Shown one piece after another: positions 11,735 through 24,306 of a stretch of 64,000 nt of DNA (position 1 is its first letter; every line of letters starts with the position of its first letter). Made by a program: the position numbers and the translations under genes. The notes beneath the pieces are model-generated. The model saw only the letters and a program-made list of their open reading frames with translations. It was not told the DNA's origin and ran no database searches. The stretch is from Costus lasius (lineage: Eukaryota; Streptophyta; Magnoliopsida; Zingiberales; Costaceae), in the NCBI GenBank assembly GCA_027563935.2, contig CM050446.2, positions 25,795,501 to 25,859,500 of the forward strand, given 5' to 3'.

Positions 11735-12045
11735 TCAGGTGAACCCCGTGGGGTTCACCGATGCTTTTACCGGAATTCCGAAAGTTCACAGAAGGCTTTA
11801 CCGCCTGGTGAACCCCATGGGGTTCACCTGTGATTCTCTCCGTGACATCTCATGCAAAATACACAGTAGACTTCACTGGCAGGTGAACCCCATGGGGTTC
11901 ACCGGTGATTTCTACTCGGCAGAACTGTACACCAAGCTTCACCAGCAGGTGAATCCGGCAGAGTTCACCGGTGCTTCCTTCTTGACGAAACTGTGCAGAG
12001 CGCTTCACTGGCTGGTGAACCCCACAGGGTTCACCCGTGATTCTG
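11735..12045. repeat. Palindromic repeat array in B LTR
   Basis: Five units about 67 bp apart. The core is GGTGAACCCC joined to its own reverse complement around a two-base centre. It is a perfect 22-bp palindrome in the units near 11808 and 11881 and degraded in the one near 11948. TTCAC...GTGAA half-sites also precede several cores, giving alternating half-sites. The open frame here (repeating VNPMGFT) is an artefact of the repeat. Confidence 0.85.
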
Positions 12046-12165
12046 ACGCAGGCGTACGAGTGTCCGACTCCTTTTTGGATTTCCCTTGATTTCTGACCCG
12101 ATTGATGTCCAAATTTGGCAAGGGAGGACTTTTTGGAAAGCTTACTCGAAGGAGAACACGAGAGA

Positions 12166-12173
12166 TATAAAAG
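12166..12173 (+). promoter_or_regulatory. Element B LTR TATA box
   Basis: TATAAAAG within GAGATATAAAAGCCC is also present in the 3' LTR (40095-40102) and, in reverse, in element E's LTR (51237-51244). Conservation in diverged copies and position about 690 bp into the LTR fit the U3 core promoter. Confidence 0.6.
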
Positions 12174-13054
12174 CCCTAAATTTAATTGCCAAAATGTCGA
12201 GAAATCGGCGAGAAGGCGGCTAGGGCGAACGAACGGCAGCGAGAAGACGTTTCCAAGCGATTTTGCGAGATTTCTTCATCGGGGCATCACGATTCTTCGA
12301 ACTTGGCTTCGGTTTAGCGTCTCCTCCCTCTTAGAAACGTTTCCTCGTAGTTTTCCTATCTTTGTAGAGAGATCTTTGAGTGATTCCATGAATATCATAG
12401 CGTAAAACCTTTTTCAGGGCTCAGTTGAAGCCCACTGATGATTTTTTATTGCAAACTTTATTTCAAAATAGTTATTTGGATTTTGTGTTGACATATTTTA
12501 CTTTGTTATGCTTATCTCATGATTTTACCTTGGCCACGTATTTTCATGTGTTAGCCGGCACGATTCATACTGAGAGGAGAATCGTGACGGTGGATCCTCT
12601 TAGTAAAACTTGTGAATCCATGACACAAGAGTGCTTTGTATTCACTCGAGGATTTCACAACCTTCCTTAGAACGCATTGGGTTTGTTTAGAACGATCCAC
12701 CGTGAGAGTAGGAGACCGTTCTAGACAAACACCGAGGTGTACCACCGAGAGGGGGCACCTTGTACTTTAGAGATAGGTTCCTTATGCAAAAACCTTGAAT
12801 CTATGTAATTGATCTTTTCAATCGCAATTAAGATCGTCAGTGCCGTGGATACCAAAGCCCTGATCTCTCTCATATATATACTCTCTAGTCGTTGCTCCTG
12901 TTTCTCATTTACGATTGAAGCTTACAAAACCCATTTCTGTCCGCCTAGATATCGAGACTTAGATTTTCTGGTACTTAACCTTGTTCCCTGTGGGATTCGA
13001 CATCTTTTATATTACTTCAACATTACTGTGCACTTGCGAGACGTGTCAAGTTTT

Positions 13055-13071
13055 TGGTGCTGTTGCCGGGG
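13055..13071 (+). other. Element B primer binding site (tRNA-Asp)
   Basis: TGGTGCTGTTGCCGGGG lies 6 bp after the LTR end. It matches the complement of the plant tRNA-Asp 3' end (TGGCGCCGTTGCCGGGG) with two C-to-T changes, a common PBS in Athila/Tat elements. Confidence 0.85.
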
Positions 13072-13213
13072 AATAATGGTTAATATTAATATATTTCTAA
13101 GATTTGGTAGACTAGGCTTTAGTTATTTTTTCTTACACTACCACACTGGTACTTTCCTTTACTCTCTATTTGTCGTTTGTCTTGGAAGTTTGAAATTGTG
13201 ACTGACCCCTTTT

Positions 13214-14481
13214 ATGCAAAGAAGTTCTAGGGCAAGCGAATTCTTTGATATTGATCCGGAGATTGAGCGCACGTTCAGAAGTAGAAGAAAGCACAACCAA
13301 CTTCAGAAAAAGGACCATATACACTATCTCGAAGACAAGAACCAAATGGAGCACATTCAGCTAGACATGAATAATGATCAAGCACCCCAACCGGTGGGGA
13401 ACAACAATAACAGGACGCTGAAAGACAATGCTGCCCCCTATGCTCATGCGATACAATCAGGAATTGTGAGGCCTACAGTAGAGGCCAATAATTTCGAAAT
13501 TAAACCTGCATTACTTTCTATGGTGCAACAAAATCAATTTGGTGGTTTTCCTCTTGAGGACCCCAACATGCATTTAGCCATATTTTTAGAATATTGCGAT
13601 ACATTAATTAATGGAGTTTCTGCTGATTCTATTAGGTTGAGGCTTTTTCCATTCTCTTTGAGGGACAGAGCGAGAGCTTGATTTCACACGATCCCTTCAG
13701 ATTCGATAAGGACATGGCGGAGTTATCTCAAGCCTTCCTCTCCAAATATTTCCCTCCATCCAAGATAATTCAATTGCAAAATCGGATAACTAGTTTCATG
13801 CAAAAGGATGGAGAATCCTTATACGAGGTTTGGGAGAGATTTAAAGAGCTGCAAAGGATGTGTCCACACCACGGAATTGAAACGTGGGTTTTAATCCACA
13901 CGTTCTATAGCGGGTTGGATTATAACACAAGACTCACAGTAGACGCCGTAGCAGGAGGAGCTTTAATGAATAGAATGGTCAAAGATGCAATGAACCTCCT
14001 CGAAGACATGACAATGAACCATCACCAATGGACATCCGAGCGAGGTACGCCTAACAGGAAATCATGTAAGTACGAGCTTGACACTCTGACCGCTCTTACA
14101 GCAATGGTGGATAATTTAACTAGAAAAATTAATTCTTGGTCTGCAAATTCATTAGATGTTAACTCTATATCTTGTGAGGTGTGTGGAGTTGCAGGTTATG
14201 CGGGAGCAGATTGTTAGTCAGGAGATGGGCAGTTGGCTTTGAATCATCCTGAGCAAATGAATGCTGTTGGAAATTTCAATCCTAACAACAATCCATATTC
14301 CAACACCTACAATCCAAGATGGTGCAACCACTCGAACCTCTCATACCGAACAACTCAGCCAATGCAACCAGGACAAGCACCACCGCAACAAGCCCCGCCT
14401 CCACAAGGCAATTACAGACAACCACCAGGATTTCAGACTAGGAACTTCAGCCCACAGCCAAGGCCAAACAATGATTCGTAG
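13214..14481 (+). pseudogene. Element B gag
   Basis: Starts MQRSSRASEFFDIDPE. The retrotransposon gag core follows: FPLEDPNMHLAIFLEYCD, LRLFPFSLRDRARA and, after a frame change, FLSKYFPPSKIIQLQNRI. A Cys-rich CEVCGVAGYAGADC segment stands where a zinc knuckle is expected. Breaks: TGA at 13679-13681 where E has Trp, a one-base loss near 13715, TAG at 14215-14217 where E has Gln, and TAG at 14479-14481. The protein would form the particle. It is not functional here. Confidence 0.88.
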
Positions 14482-15531
14482 TTGAGCAAACAAATTGAAG
14501 GCTTGACTGATATGATGAAGCTTATGATGACAAGAATGGATTCCCTGGAGACACATAACAAGATGTTGGAGAATCAGCTAACCCAACAAGCTAGCTCATC
14601 CTCCAGAGCACCTAGCAAACTACCATCACAGCCCGAAGTAAACCCGAGGGAGCATTGCAATGCAATCTCCACTCAGAGCGGCAAACAACTTGAAGATCAA
14701 AAGATGCCAACTGATGATAGAAGAGATGATGTGATGCCGCCTCCTGAGGAACAACATGTAGACATAACCCCGGCAACACCAGAACCGACTGAAGAAGAGC
14801 GGCCCTATGTGGGACTGCCTGCCTATAAGCCACCGATCCCTTTCCCACAGAGGCTTGTCAAAGCCAAACTGGATAAGCAGTTTGGTAAGTTTTTAGAAGT
14901 TTTGAAGAAATTCTACATTAACATCCCTTTTGTCGATGCTCTTTCGCAGATGCCAACTTATGCCAAATTCCTGAAAGACATCTTATCAAATAAGAGGAAG
15001 TTGGAGGGTCAAGGAATTGTTGCACTTACTGAGGAGTGCAGCACCATCATACAGAACAAGCTCCCTCAGAAACTCAAGGACCCTGGCAGTTTTTCCATAC
15101 CATGCCAAATTGGGGAGATGTCCTTTCAGAGAGCTTTATGCAATCTAGGAGCAAGTATTAGCCTCATGCCATTGTCATTATGTAAAAGGCTAGACTTGGG
15201 AGATTTGAAACCTACTAACATATCTTTACAGCTTGCAGATAGATCAGTTCGTCAACCTGTTGATATTTTAGAGGACGTTCCTATTAAAGTTGGAAACTAT
15301 TTTGTCCTTGCTGATTTTGTTGTGTTAGAGATTGATGAGGATGATATGTTCCCTATCATTTTAGAGAGACCCTTCCTTGCTATTGCTGGTTCTGTGATTG
15401 ATGTCAAGAATGGGAAACTGTCCTTGAACATCGGTGACAATGTTATACAATTTGATCTGTCTGATTCTTTGAAAAACCCTTCTTTTGCAGGTACATGCTG
15501 CAGTGTGGACATTGTTGAAAAGGCTATATAG
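14482..15531 (+). pseudogene. Element B gag C-terminus and aspartic protease
   Basis: A 349-codon open frame in the same register as gag. A coiled, Met- and Gln-rich segment (LSKQIEGLTDMMKLMM) is followed by PVGL-type linker sequence and the retropepsin-like domain. At the active site this copy reads CNLGASISLMP (Asn codon 15142-15144), whereas element E keeps CDLGAS, so the catalytic Asp is lost. It ends at TAG 15529-15531, where E has Gln. Confidence 0.85.
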
Positions 15532-16853
15532 CAAGTTGAGCTGATCAGGAAGGATGTAGATCCATTGAAACTTGCCTTGACGAATAATATGGATGGAGAC
15601 ATTGAAGGAGAAGCTGCAAGATATGTTGCACTACTGGAAGCTGACGCAAGCATGGATAACAAGAAAGAAGAGGGCAGCAGAAGATTGAATTCAAAAGCTT
15701 ACCCAGCACTTTGAGATACGAGTTTTTAGGAGATGATTCTACATACCCTATGATAGTCAGTGCAGAACTGGACAAAGAGCAAACCGAACTACTCCTCAAA
15801 GAACTTCATCTCCACAGAAAAGGTAATAGGCTACTCTCTAGATGACATCAAAGGGATTAATCCCTCTGTTTGCATGCATAGGATCTTATTAGAAGATAGT
15901 AGCAAACCTTATGTGGAATTTCAACGCCGTCTCAACCCGCACTTGAAAGACGTTGTGAAGAAGGAAGTGCTTAAATTATTGGATGCTAGAGTAATATATC
16001 CAATATCAGACAGTTCTTGGGTGAGTCCAGTACACGTTGTACCCAAAAAGGGTGGCATCACGGTGATCAAGACTAATGCAGATGAGTTGATACCGACGCG
16101 CACAGTTATAGGATATAGGATGTGCATTGATTACAGGAAGTTGAACTCTGCTACAAGAAAAGATCATTTTCCTCTTCCCTTTATCGATCAGATGTTAGTC
16201 AGATTAGCTCATAATTCTTATTTTGTCTTCTTGGATGGATTTTCAGGTTTCTTCCAGATCCCTATCCACCCGGACGACCAGGAGAAAACGACATTTACAT
16301 GTCCCTATGGCACATATGCATACAGGAGGATGCCGTTTGGTCTCTGCAATGCCCCAGCAATGTTCCAATGAGCAATGATGGCCATATTCTCTGACTTTAA
16401 TGAAGATTTTATGGATATATTTATGATGATTTTTCTGTGTATGGTTCCTCTTTTCATCATTGTTTGTCTAACTTATCTAAGGTTTTGCAGAGATGTGAAG
16501 AAGTGAATCTGGTTTTGAACTGGGAGAAGTGCCACTTCATGGTCAAGGAAGGCATTGTCCTCGGGCATCTAGTCTCTGAGCGAGGGATAGAGGTGGACAG
16601 AGCTAAAATTGAAGTTATAGAGAATCTCAAGCCGCCTACAACAGTAAAGGGGATCAGGAGTTTTCTTGGACACGCTGGCTTCTACAGACGATTTATTAAA
16701 GACTTTTCTAAGTTAGCTCGCCCCTTAACTAATCTACTTGTTAAAGATTCTATCTTCTGCTTTGACAGGGATTGCGAAGAAGCCTTCATGAAACTTAAGG
16801 GAGCATTGATTTCTGCCCTAATAATTCAACCCCTAGATTGGTCATTGCCTTGA
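15532..16853 (+). pseudogene. Element B reverse transcriptase
   Basis: Typical gypsy RT: KEVLKLLDARVIYPISDSSWVSPVHVVPKKGG, MCIDYRKLNSATRKDHFPLPFIDQ, LDGFSGFFQIPIHPDDQEKT and MPFGLCNAPAMFQ are all recognisable blocks. A stop (TGA 16369-16371) follows the last. At 16421-16430 a single G is missing in the FMDD active-site codons, so the frame shifts exactly there. The thumb/connection (NLVLNWEKCHFMV, GIRSFLGHAGFYRRFI) continues in another frame to 16853. Confidence 0.9.
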
Positions 16854-17353
16854 GTTGATGTGCGAAGCGAGTGACCAAGCGGTAGGGGTGGTCTTAGGGC
16901 AGAGGAAAGACAAGAAGCTTCACGCCATCTACTATGCCAGTCGAACACTCGACGATGCCCAGATGAATTATGCAACCACGGAAAAAGAGCTGCTAGTGAT
17001 TGTTTTGCTTTCGATAAATTTTGTTCCTATTTAGTTAACTCGAAAGTAATTATTTTTACTGATCATGCAGCTATTAAATATCTGATGAACAAGAAGAATG
17101 CCAAGCCAAGACTGATTCGATGGGTCCTCCTCTTGCAAGAATTTGATGTTGACATCAAGGATAAGAAGGGGAGCAAAAATTTGGTGGCTGATCATCTCTC
17201 TAGGCTTGAACGCGATGCTGACAAGAAAATTGAAGACGAGTAGGAAATCAATGACGCATTCCCTGAAGAACATCTTTATGCCTTATTGGATCAACACTTC
17301 CCATGGTATGCAAACTATGTCAATTACTTTTCAAAGGAAGAAGAGGTTTCTAC
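16854..17353 (+). pseudogene. Element B RNase H and start of integrase
   Basis: RNase H motifs follow in broken frames: [16 protein letters not shown] (first catalytic Asp changed to Glu, codon 16864-16866), [20 protein letters not shown], then after a one-base loss near 17010 [11 protein letters not shown] and [14 protein letters not shown] at 17240-17242 interrupts the linker, and the integrase start is cut at 17353 by Copia C. Confidence 0.85.
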
Positions 17354-19154
17354 AGTTGGGAATCCCCGGGCTATAAGAAGACGAAAACAGCGGAAGCGAG
17401 CCCGAAACGAGATTCCTAATTCAACAAGGACCGACTTACGAAGAATACAAGGGATGTGATAGGGGCAGTACCTTATCAAGCAACTTTTACAAGCGGCCGA
17501 TGATGAAGACGCGCAAGGGCTCGTCCTCTGCAATCGCGCACACACGTACTCCTCGAATCCTCTCCAATCTCCGCGCTGGGTGCTAGCCCCGGAAGATGAG
17601 ATCCACGCCTCTAGCCTTCTCAACTTGCACCACTGCCAAGGAGAAGAAGGGATGTTGGCGATAAGGAGTGGGTAGCATTGCCACTTGTCCCAACTTTTGA
17701 TACCAAAAAACTTTTATTGTCGTCACCTCCTAAACCCTCACGCCAAGGAGCAGAGGGGAGGCGACAACTAGAGACAAGAGAAGAGTCTGGTACTAAAGAA
17801 TCTCCCAGGTGGGCCTCTCTATTTATAATAGCAGAGCCAGACGCACACTGGAGATACTTCCCATGTGGGATAATGAGCATAGGCGCTTACTCACAATTAC
17901 GCGTCATGGGTTCGAATCCCCGCATACGCAATTAATTGTAAATGCACCCAAGCATAGGCGCCTACTCACAATTAAGCATCATGGGATCGAATCCCCGCAG
18001 ACGCAATTAATTGTAAATTGCGCCCAGGCTTATTAATTAGCCAAGAGAAAAATTCTCTTATTAATTAATAATTTTATTTTATTCATGTGACTAAAGTGCC
18101 AAGTCCAAACTTGCACCCAGACCCTTGTTTGACTCATTTTGACAACATAGGTCAACAGAGGTCAAATGTGGTCCACTAGAGTCAACTAGTGGTCAAACAT
18201 GAACTAAAATAAAATATCATCCTCTCTATAAAAGTCTCAATGCATCAGTTCCCCAAAAGATCTGAATCACACAATGATTCGATTAGAGGCTAAACGATCA
18301 ATATGAGAACTCGAGTGTCAAGGTGTGCGACCCTGTAGGTTCTTTAGACCTTGGTAGTGATAACTAAATCATCACAAGCAATGAGTGGCACCTAGCAATA
18401 CATCATTGCTACCCAAGTCATCAGAATGGTGTCATCATCGACATCCCCTAAAATTGCGATAAAGTACAAGTCCAGCCTTGTCTTTTTGCCAACTGATGTC
18501 CAGATTGGGCAAGTGTATCACACTTGTTAATCTCAATAATATGGCATGACTAAATCAGGTTCTCACCTGGGTATGGCCATACACTTTCAGTCATCCATAT
18601 AAGGCACCATGGACAATCAAGCTTCCCCGTAAGGAAGGGGCAAATCCTCTATTGGCACATTGAATCCCTCATGTAGGTTATGACATACCCAATGACAACC
18701 GTTATGACTTCCCTTTTACGGCGAAGCGTTAGGTTGCATCAAAATACATCAATCACTATATAGAGATACCAATGCCCTCAAGTCTAGGACAAGCGCAACT
18801 TTGTCACTGTGATATTCATCTCGTGACACTGAGATGAATTCTCACGGCGGGTCGATCCAGTATATCTCCCTTGATATACCCATATGCCTGCGTTAGCAAC
18901 CCGTGCTCATCCAGCGCATATACTAGTCTCAAGCGAATCATAGCTGTCTCATATCCACCATGATTCTCGACCAGGGATAAACACAGAGACTAGATAAAAT
19001 CTATCTCTTAGGGACATTGTATATGCAAATGTACATATGCACAGATGTATAAACTTGCATGACAATAACAATGACAGGATAACTCATCTATCAACTAGAT
19101 GTGATGCACATATCCCATGGACCATCCTGAGGTCCTAGGGCATAAACACTAACA
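17354..19154 (-). repeat. Copia C 3' LTR
   Basis: 1801 bp. Contains two tRNA-like B-box modules at 17878-18020. Followed on the right by TTCTCCCACTTG, the complement of the polypurine tract. Confidence 0.95.
17878..18020 (+). repeat. Duplicated tRNA-like module in Copia C LTR
   Basis: Two ~70-bp copies: GCATAGGCGCYTACTCACAA, then TCATGGGTTCGAATCCCCGC (second copy GGGATCGAATCCCCGC), then CAATTAATTG. GGTTCGAATCC is a consensus pol III B box. The right LTR has the same pair at about 24831-24970. No complete tRNA fold or A box was found. Confidence 0.65.
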
Positions 19155-21040
19155 TTCTCCCACTTGCACTAGGACCTTGCATTGAGCAATCTCAACACTG
19201 TGTCCTAAGCACGACCTGCCACGCTCCTGCTGCGCCAGAGCATCGGTCTATGGGCCTATCACGATTGTATCAGTATTCATATCTGCTATATATCAAGTAC
19301 CTCTGTTCCCAAGACAAGATATAAGCGTCTGAGTATGCTTGCGAGGTTCAACAAAGAACTCCCACTACTTGCCAAAAGCACTTGCATACTCTGCTTTCAA
19401 GTAGCCTGCTCTGAAGCTCCCAAAGCTTCCAGCACTACTACAAGAACTGCTAGACTGTCATTGGTCTGACTAGAACAAGCTGCCAAGTGAATCCACTGAG
19501 CTTTTCCTGTCATTACTGACCAAGAACCACCTTTTAGTTCTACATAGAACCAAAGTGTGTTCTTCATTCCTTATCCAGTGTCATGCACCTGGATTGGACC
19601 TAGTATCGATTGGTTATGCTCTCGGCACAAACCACATCTGGTCTATAACATACCATCATCGATGTATGTTATCTGACTTAGCACTTAGAGTTTCTTTGAC
19701 TTATCCAAAAAACTCTCACACTTACCCCATAGGTGATGTTCACTAAGTCATTCATCACAAGACATTTCCCAATCATCTATTCACCAAGTGAAGGGTCAGG
19801 ATATCGTCTTTGATGATCTGTATATCCCCAACATACAAGACCAGAGATGTCATCAAGCTCCCACTGAACTTAGGTACTATAAGGTAAAGATTCTTTGTCC
19901 AAGTTAGGAGTTACCCATAACACTGGCACACATGAATCGATTCAGCCTTTTTCCCATACTTTCTGAACCTAGGTTGCCCCAAAACCTATATACGAGGCTC
20001 AGATTCCATGTTTGACCATCTGTGCTAGGTGGCTGACCTTGGATTGAATCCAAGTCATAATTTCCTCCCACTTGCCATTTTCAGGGAAATACATTTCCAA
20101 GAAAACTAGCATCAAGAGCAACAATCATTTGTTTTCCTGTGGGTCTATGGAAATTAGTATCCCTAAGTCAATTTAGGATACTTCACCTACACTTATCAGA
20201 TCTTGATCCTATATCACTAGATTCAGATGTATGACCCCCAAAGTCTCACATATATAGATCCTGATAATTAGTCATGTCATCTCCTTACCTGGAGATACAT
20301 TTAAGATGAAATAGTTCAGTGTTGAAGAAACTATCAGCATAACCTCAGTAGAGATATGGATGACTTTCAATTCCTCCCACTAGAACCACCTGTCAAGGTG
20401 TTCTTCAGGAGTTATGAGCTATGAGCAAACCTCATACTCACTATGATAGTCACCTGTGGCTCAAGTACCCTTCATCTAACCTGGACTGAAGATCACTTAT
20501 GAATTTTGATAAGCTGGTTCCATAAATATTTTGGTAATCACGAATTCCTATCTTTTGACTTTTTAGTCCACTTCACCTCACTTGGTGAAAAACATTTATC
20601 AGCAAACTAGTCTTTTGCCCATCTACAACATCTCGAAAGAGGTTAAGATAGTCAATCTCCTAGAAGGAGTTCAAATCCAAGAATTCATGTGCATGAAGTT
20701 AGTGGATGCATTGCTTGTTTATGATAAAATGTCTGGGTCAGAGGATTGGCATTCAATTTGAACCACTTATTAAATTCAAATTATTTTATTACCTCATTAA
20801 TTTTGCACAATCTAATGACAAAAGATTTGCAAATAAAAAGAATAATAAATTCCTTTATTCCAAATATCTCTATTCCCAAGGAATAGATACAATGTCAATT
20901 ACATGTTTACAAAAATAAAACAATCCTATCAATGACAAAAGAAAAAATAGCTCGGCAGTATCAACGCCCCAGCGGGATCTTCTTACTATCATCCATGTCC
21001 TAGTTCTCTGGAGCTCTTGCATATTTTTGCAAATATCAGT
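19155..21040 (-). pseudogene. Copia C decayed pol relic
   Basis: There is no long ORF, but the minus strand still reads SLVLYVGDIQI (about 19812-19846) where Copia RT has LVLYVDDI, so the first active-site Asp is Gly. Further on it reads CYRPDVV...SITNRY (about 19600-19655), NPGA-HW and KAEYASA of RNase H. It is heavily interrupted. The segment 20000-21040 is less clear and may be integrase remains. Confidence 0.6.
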
Positions 21041-21041
21041 C

Positions 21042-21926
21042 TCACCATGCGGTATAGAATACCCATGTACGGAAATAGACAATATAGGATTTGGTAATAA
21101 AATTACCTGAGCCTGAAGACGAAGGGTTACTTCTCTTCATCTTTTTCTGAGGATGCTTGCAGTCTTTGCGCCAATGGCCCTCTTGGCCACAGTTGAAGCA
21201 CTGGTTCTCCCTCACCCTGCCTTTCTTCAGTACCTTGGCCTTGGACTTGCCCTTACCCCTTTTCCGCTTCTTACTGTCCTTGGAGACTATAAGAATGGAC
21301 TTGGGTTTGGACCTGACTATTTCCTTCTCGGTTGATTCCAGCAGTTTAAGCAGCTCCTCATGAGTACAAGCAATTTTGTTCATATTGAAGTTAATGATAA
21401 AAGAGCTATAACTCGGAGGCAACGACTATAGGATAAGGTCCGTAGCCACATCCTGATCCATCAGGTGTCCTAGCCTAGTGAGATGCGACAAGTACCCAGG
21501 CAACTTGAGTACATGTGGTCCCACTAGAGCACCTTCAGGCATCTTGCACTGAAAAGCAGCCTTAGATGTCTCAAACCTTTTTGTTCTAGCTTGCGACTCG
21601 AACAGTTGCTTTAGATGCGAGATGATCTGAAATGCATTCTGATCCTCATACTGCATCTGCAACTCGGACGACATCATGGCTAAGATAAGGCAGCCAACAT
21701 CCAGGGCATCATCCTGATGCTTGCGAAAAGCATCTCGTTCAGCCGTGCGGGCTGTGGATGACGGTTGAGGAGGAAGCGCTTGCTCTAAGACATACAACTT
21801 CTTCTCCTGCTTGAGGATTATCCTCAAGTGCCGGTACTAGTCCCTGAAGTTAACTCCAGTCAACTTCTCCCTCTCAAGGAAGGAACGGAATGACAGTCCG
21901 CTATTGTTATTGCTTGTAGAAGCCAT
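21042..21926 (-). pseudogene. Copia C gag with CCHC zinc knuckle
   Basis: Starts at ATG 21926 (MASTSNNNSGLSF). The UBN2-type Copia gag core includes LEQALPPQPS, MQYEDQNAFQIISHLKQLF and GHLMDQDVATDLIL. Near the end lies CFNCGQEGHWRKDC, a canonical CCHC knuckle, in a Lys/Arg-rich context. Stops: TAG at 21837-21839 where the family has Trp, and TAG near 21425 where the family has Gln. With those exceptions the frame is open. Confidence 0.88.
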
Positions 21927-22639
21927 CTACAATACAAACAAGAGCAGATCAGTATCACATTTCAATCATTTATTCTGGCCTTTTATAAATGACTGTTTCT
22001 CACTATTTTATTCGAATCGATAATCCTCAAAATCAATCAAAAAGTCGCCTGACTTCCTTAGTGAGATGGGATCCTCATTTCGTACATAGCCTTGCGTCCC
22101 ACAGAGGTGGGATGTACTGCACAAGGTGACGCATGCTTCCTGAGGTAGGCCCCTAGCCAATTGCAACTCGGCAATTCCCCTTCTTAAGACAGTTCAAGCA
22201 CTTTGTGTCCAACGGAGGCTGGATACAGCACAAAGCCTTAATTTCTTAAGGGTGCCTCTAGAAATTTCATCATGTGAACCACCACATATGAAAACGTCTA
22301 GTCAAGTCCGACCTGACCGTTATACCCAGGGCCAACGATTTCCTTGTGGAAGGCGCGTCTAGAGTTTTAACCAGACTGGGGAAATCATTGTCACCACACG
22401 CCTCCTAAAGATAAATGGGTGTGTTCCACGGAGGTGGGAAATAGTGCACAACACCATTGATCGATAGTTTGACGAGGGTTACGCGTCAGAAGGCAAAACG
22501 AGACTTGAAATAATTTTTGTGAGGATTTTTGTGGTCTCGGCGCCACAAATTTTTATCTTAGTCTACCAATACTAGCATGCAATCCTATGGTGGAATGAAA
22601 CAAAGCAGTAAAGGCATGCTGAAGCAGAAAACAGTAAAT

Positions 22640-23680
22640 ATGATGTGATCAAAGCCCAAAAGATGGGTAACAAGCCCCTAAACCTAGTCCTAGCCACCTA
22701 GCACTACCAAGGGCAATGAGCCATGGGCCCATGCCAACAAGTCCTTAGCTCATCCCTGAGTGCCCTAAGGGCTCTACTCCAAGGCCCCGAGGTGCGCCAC
22801 CTAGGTCTTCAGCTCCATGGGTCAGCTCGCGAACCCCAAAGGCACCATCCAGGAAAACCCTAGACCCCCTTTAGGTTCGGCCAGCCCGAGTCTTCTCCAT
22901 GAGCTAGCTCGCAAATCCTAGGCTCCTCCTAGGATTCGGCCAACTCATATCTCTTCCTGGAGGATAGCTCGCAAGCCCTAGGCTCCTCCTAGGGTTCGGC
23001 CAAACATCTATGTGCCATCTCTATGCTAGGTATCTCACCTCAATGCTTGATACGAATCATCCTTTGCAAGGTGCGCCACCTAGAGGTGCGCCCCCTTTAC
23101 TTGGATGTGCCATCAAGCATCATTGGCGCTCGACCTTCCTCCATCAGCCCATGAACTTAAGAAGCGTCCAATGGACCTTCAAGCTCTTGGCTAATGATAG
23201 AAGACCAGCCCTTTGCAAGCTTGGAGCGCCAATCCTCTTCCTCAACCCTTGAACCTCAATATGCGCCACTAGGAGACCTAGAAGGCATCAAGGTTCGGTC
23301 AAAGAGTTAGATCAGCCCCCTTAGGTGGCTTTTCCTTTATCATCAGCCCTTGAACCCATGCATGTTCCACTAGGAAGCCTAGAAGCCATGTGGATTCGGT
23401 TGAGGATGAAGGTCAGCCCCCTTTGCTTGCTTGACTAGGTTGCACCATCTCCTTATCCATCCATCATCCCTTAAGTGAACCAACTAGGTAACCCTAGAAG
23501 TTACTTCAAGGTTAGGTCAAACAAGGGGACGTGCCACCTTGGGAGGTGAGGTGTGCCAACCCTAACCATAGCCGCCACCCCCTTAGATGCGCCCCTAGGT
23601 TTAACCCTAGAAGCCACCCTAGGGTTCGGCTAGGTGAGAGTTGTGCCACCTTGAGAGATGTGCAAGGGGGAGAGAGAGGA
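22640..23680. repeat. Dyad-rich 5' UTR of Copia C
   Basis: Untranslated leader between gag and PBS. About 60-bp units end in a stem-loop: AATCCTAGG-CTCCT-CCTAGGATT (22914-22936) and CCCTAGG-CTCCT-CCTAGGG (22976-22994), with a weaker one at 22856-22876. All are followed by TTCGGCCA. Further right are AGGTGCGCCACCT-type dyads and CCCTAGGGTTCGG variants to about 23640. Confidence 0.75.
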
Positions 23681-24292
23681 AAATGCCATAGAATGTCATC
23701 AAAGCTTTCTATTTGATTTACAATGTAAAATTGAAAACACATGATTGAAAGTCGGCACGCAGGCCTCACATTGATACATCACAGGCATGGCTGTAAGGCT
23801 TGTCTTTGATCATATCAAATGCATAAGGAAAAACACTTAAGACATGCTCTTCTATATGCAATGAAAAACTATAGAACTAGATTTTAGTTTTTCATTAGAA
23901 AACATGTTCGTTAAATCTCCGCGATCTTATCAAAAATTCAGATCTTTCGTTTTCTCTCAGGAGTCTACAAGTGGCCATATATACCCCGATTATCGATGCC
24001 ACTTGCAATCCCTAACTTGTACGGATTAGGGAAATCACCCAATCCATGCCCCGAAATCTAGATACAAGTCTCACATCGTGGGTCTATCCCATGAATATGA
24101 GGAGAAATATATTCTCACACATAAGGTCTATCCCCATGTGTAGAAACCGAAAATCATGAATTTCATAAGAGCGAGAAATAACAAACCTACTATTTTTTCT
24201 ACACATAAAACATGGCATAAAGATTTTAAAAAAAATTTCTATGACATGCGCATGCTAGAAAAAAACCCATACACTGATGTATCTCGTAAGTT

Positions 24293-24305
24293 GGCTCTGA
24301 TACCA
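24293..24305 (-). other. Copia C primer binding site (tRNA-iMet)
   Basis: On the minus strand, TGGTATCAGAGCC begins one base after the LTR end (CCCAACA). It is the exact consensus Copia PBS. Confidence 0.95.
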
Positions 24306-24306
24306 C

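Larger units (their letters stand above)
11474..13048 (+). repeat. Element B 5' LTR
   Basis: 1575 bp. Contains five palindromic units between about 11735 and 12045, a TATA box at 12166-12173 and a polyadenylation-like AT-rich middle. It pairs with 39403-40978; scattered substitutions show it is not a very recent insertion. Confidence 0.95.

Noticed and set aside
11739..12089. 116-codon open frame repeating VNPMGFT
   Set aside because: It is the palindromic LTR array read through. It lies in the LTR and has no counterpart as a protein.
17878..18020. Functional tRNA genes in Copia C LTR
   Set aside because: Only the B-box part is tRNA-like; there is no complete cloverleaf or matching acceptor stem, and the module is a tandem copy in both LTRs.
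19155..21040. Copia C as a pure gag-only (TR-GAG) element
   Set aside because: RT/RNase H relics (YVGDI, CYRPDV) can still be read, so it is a decayed full element instead.
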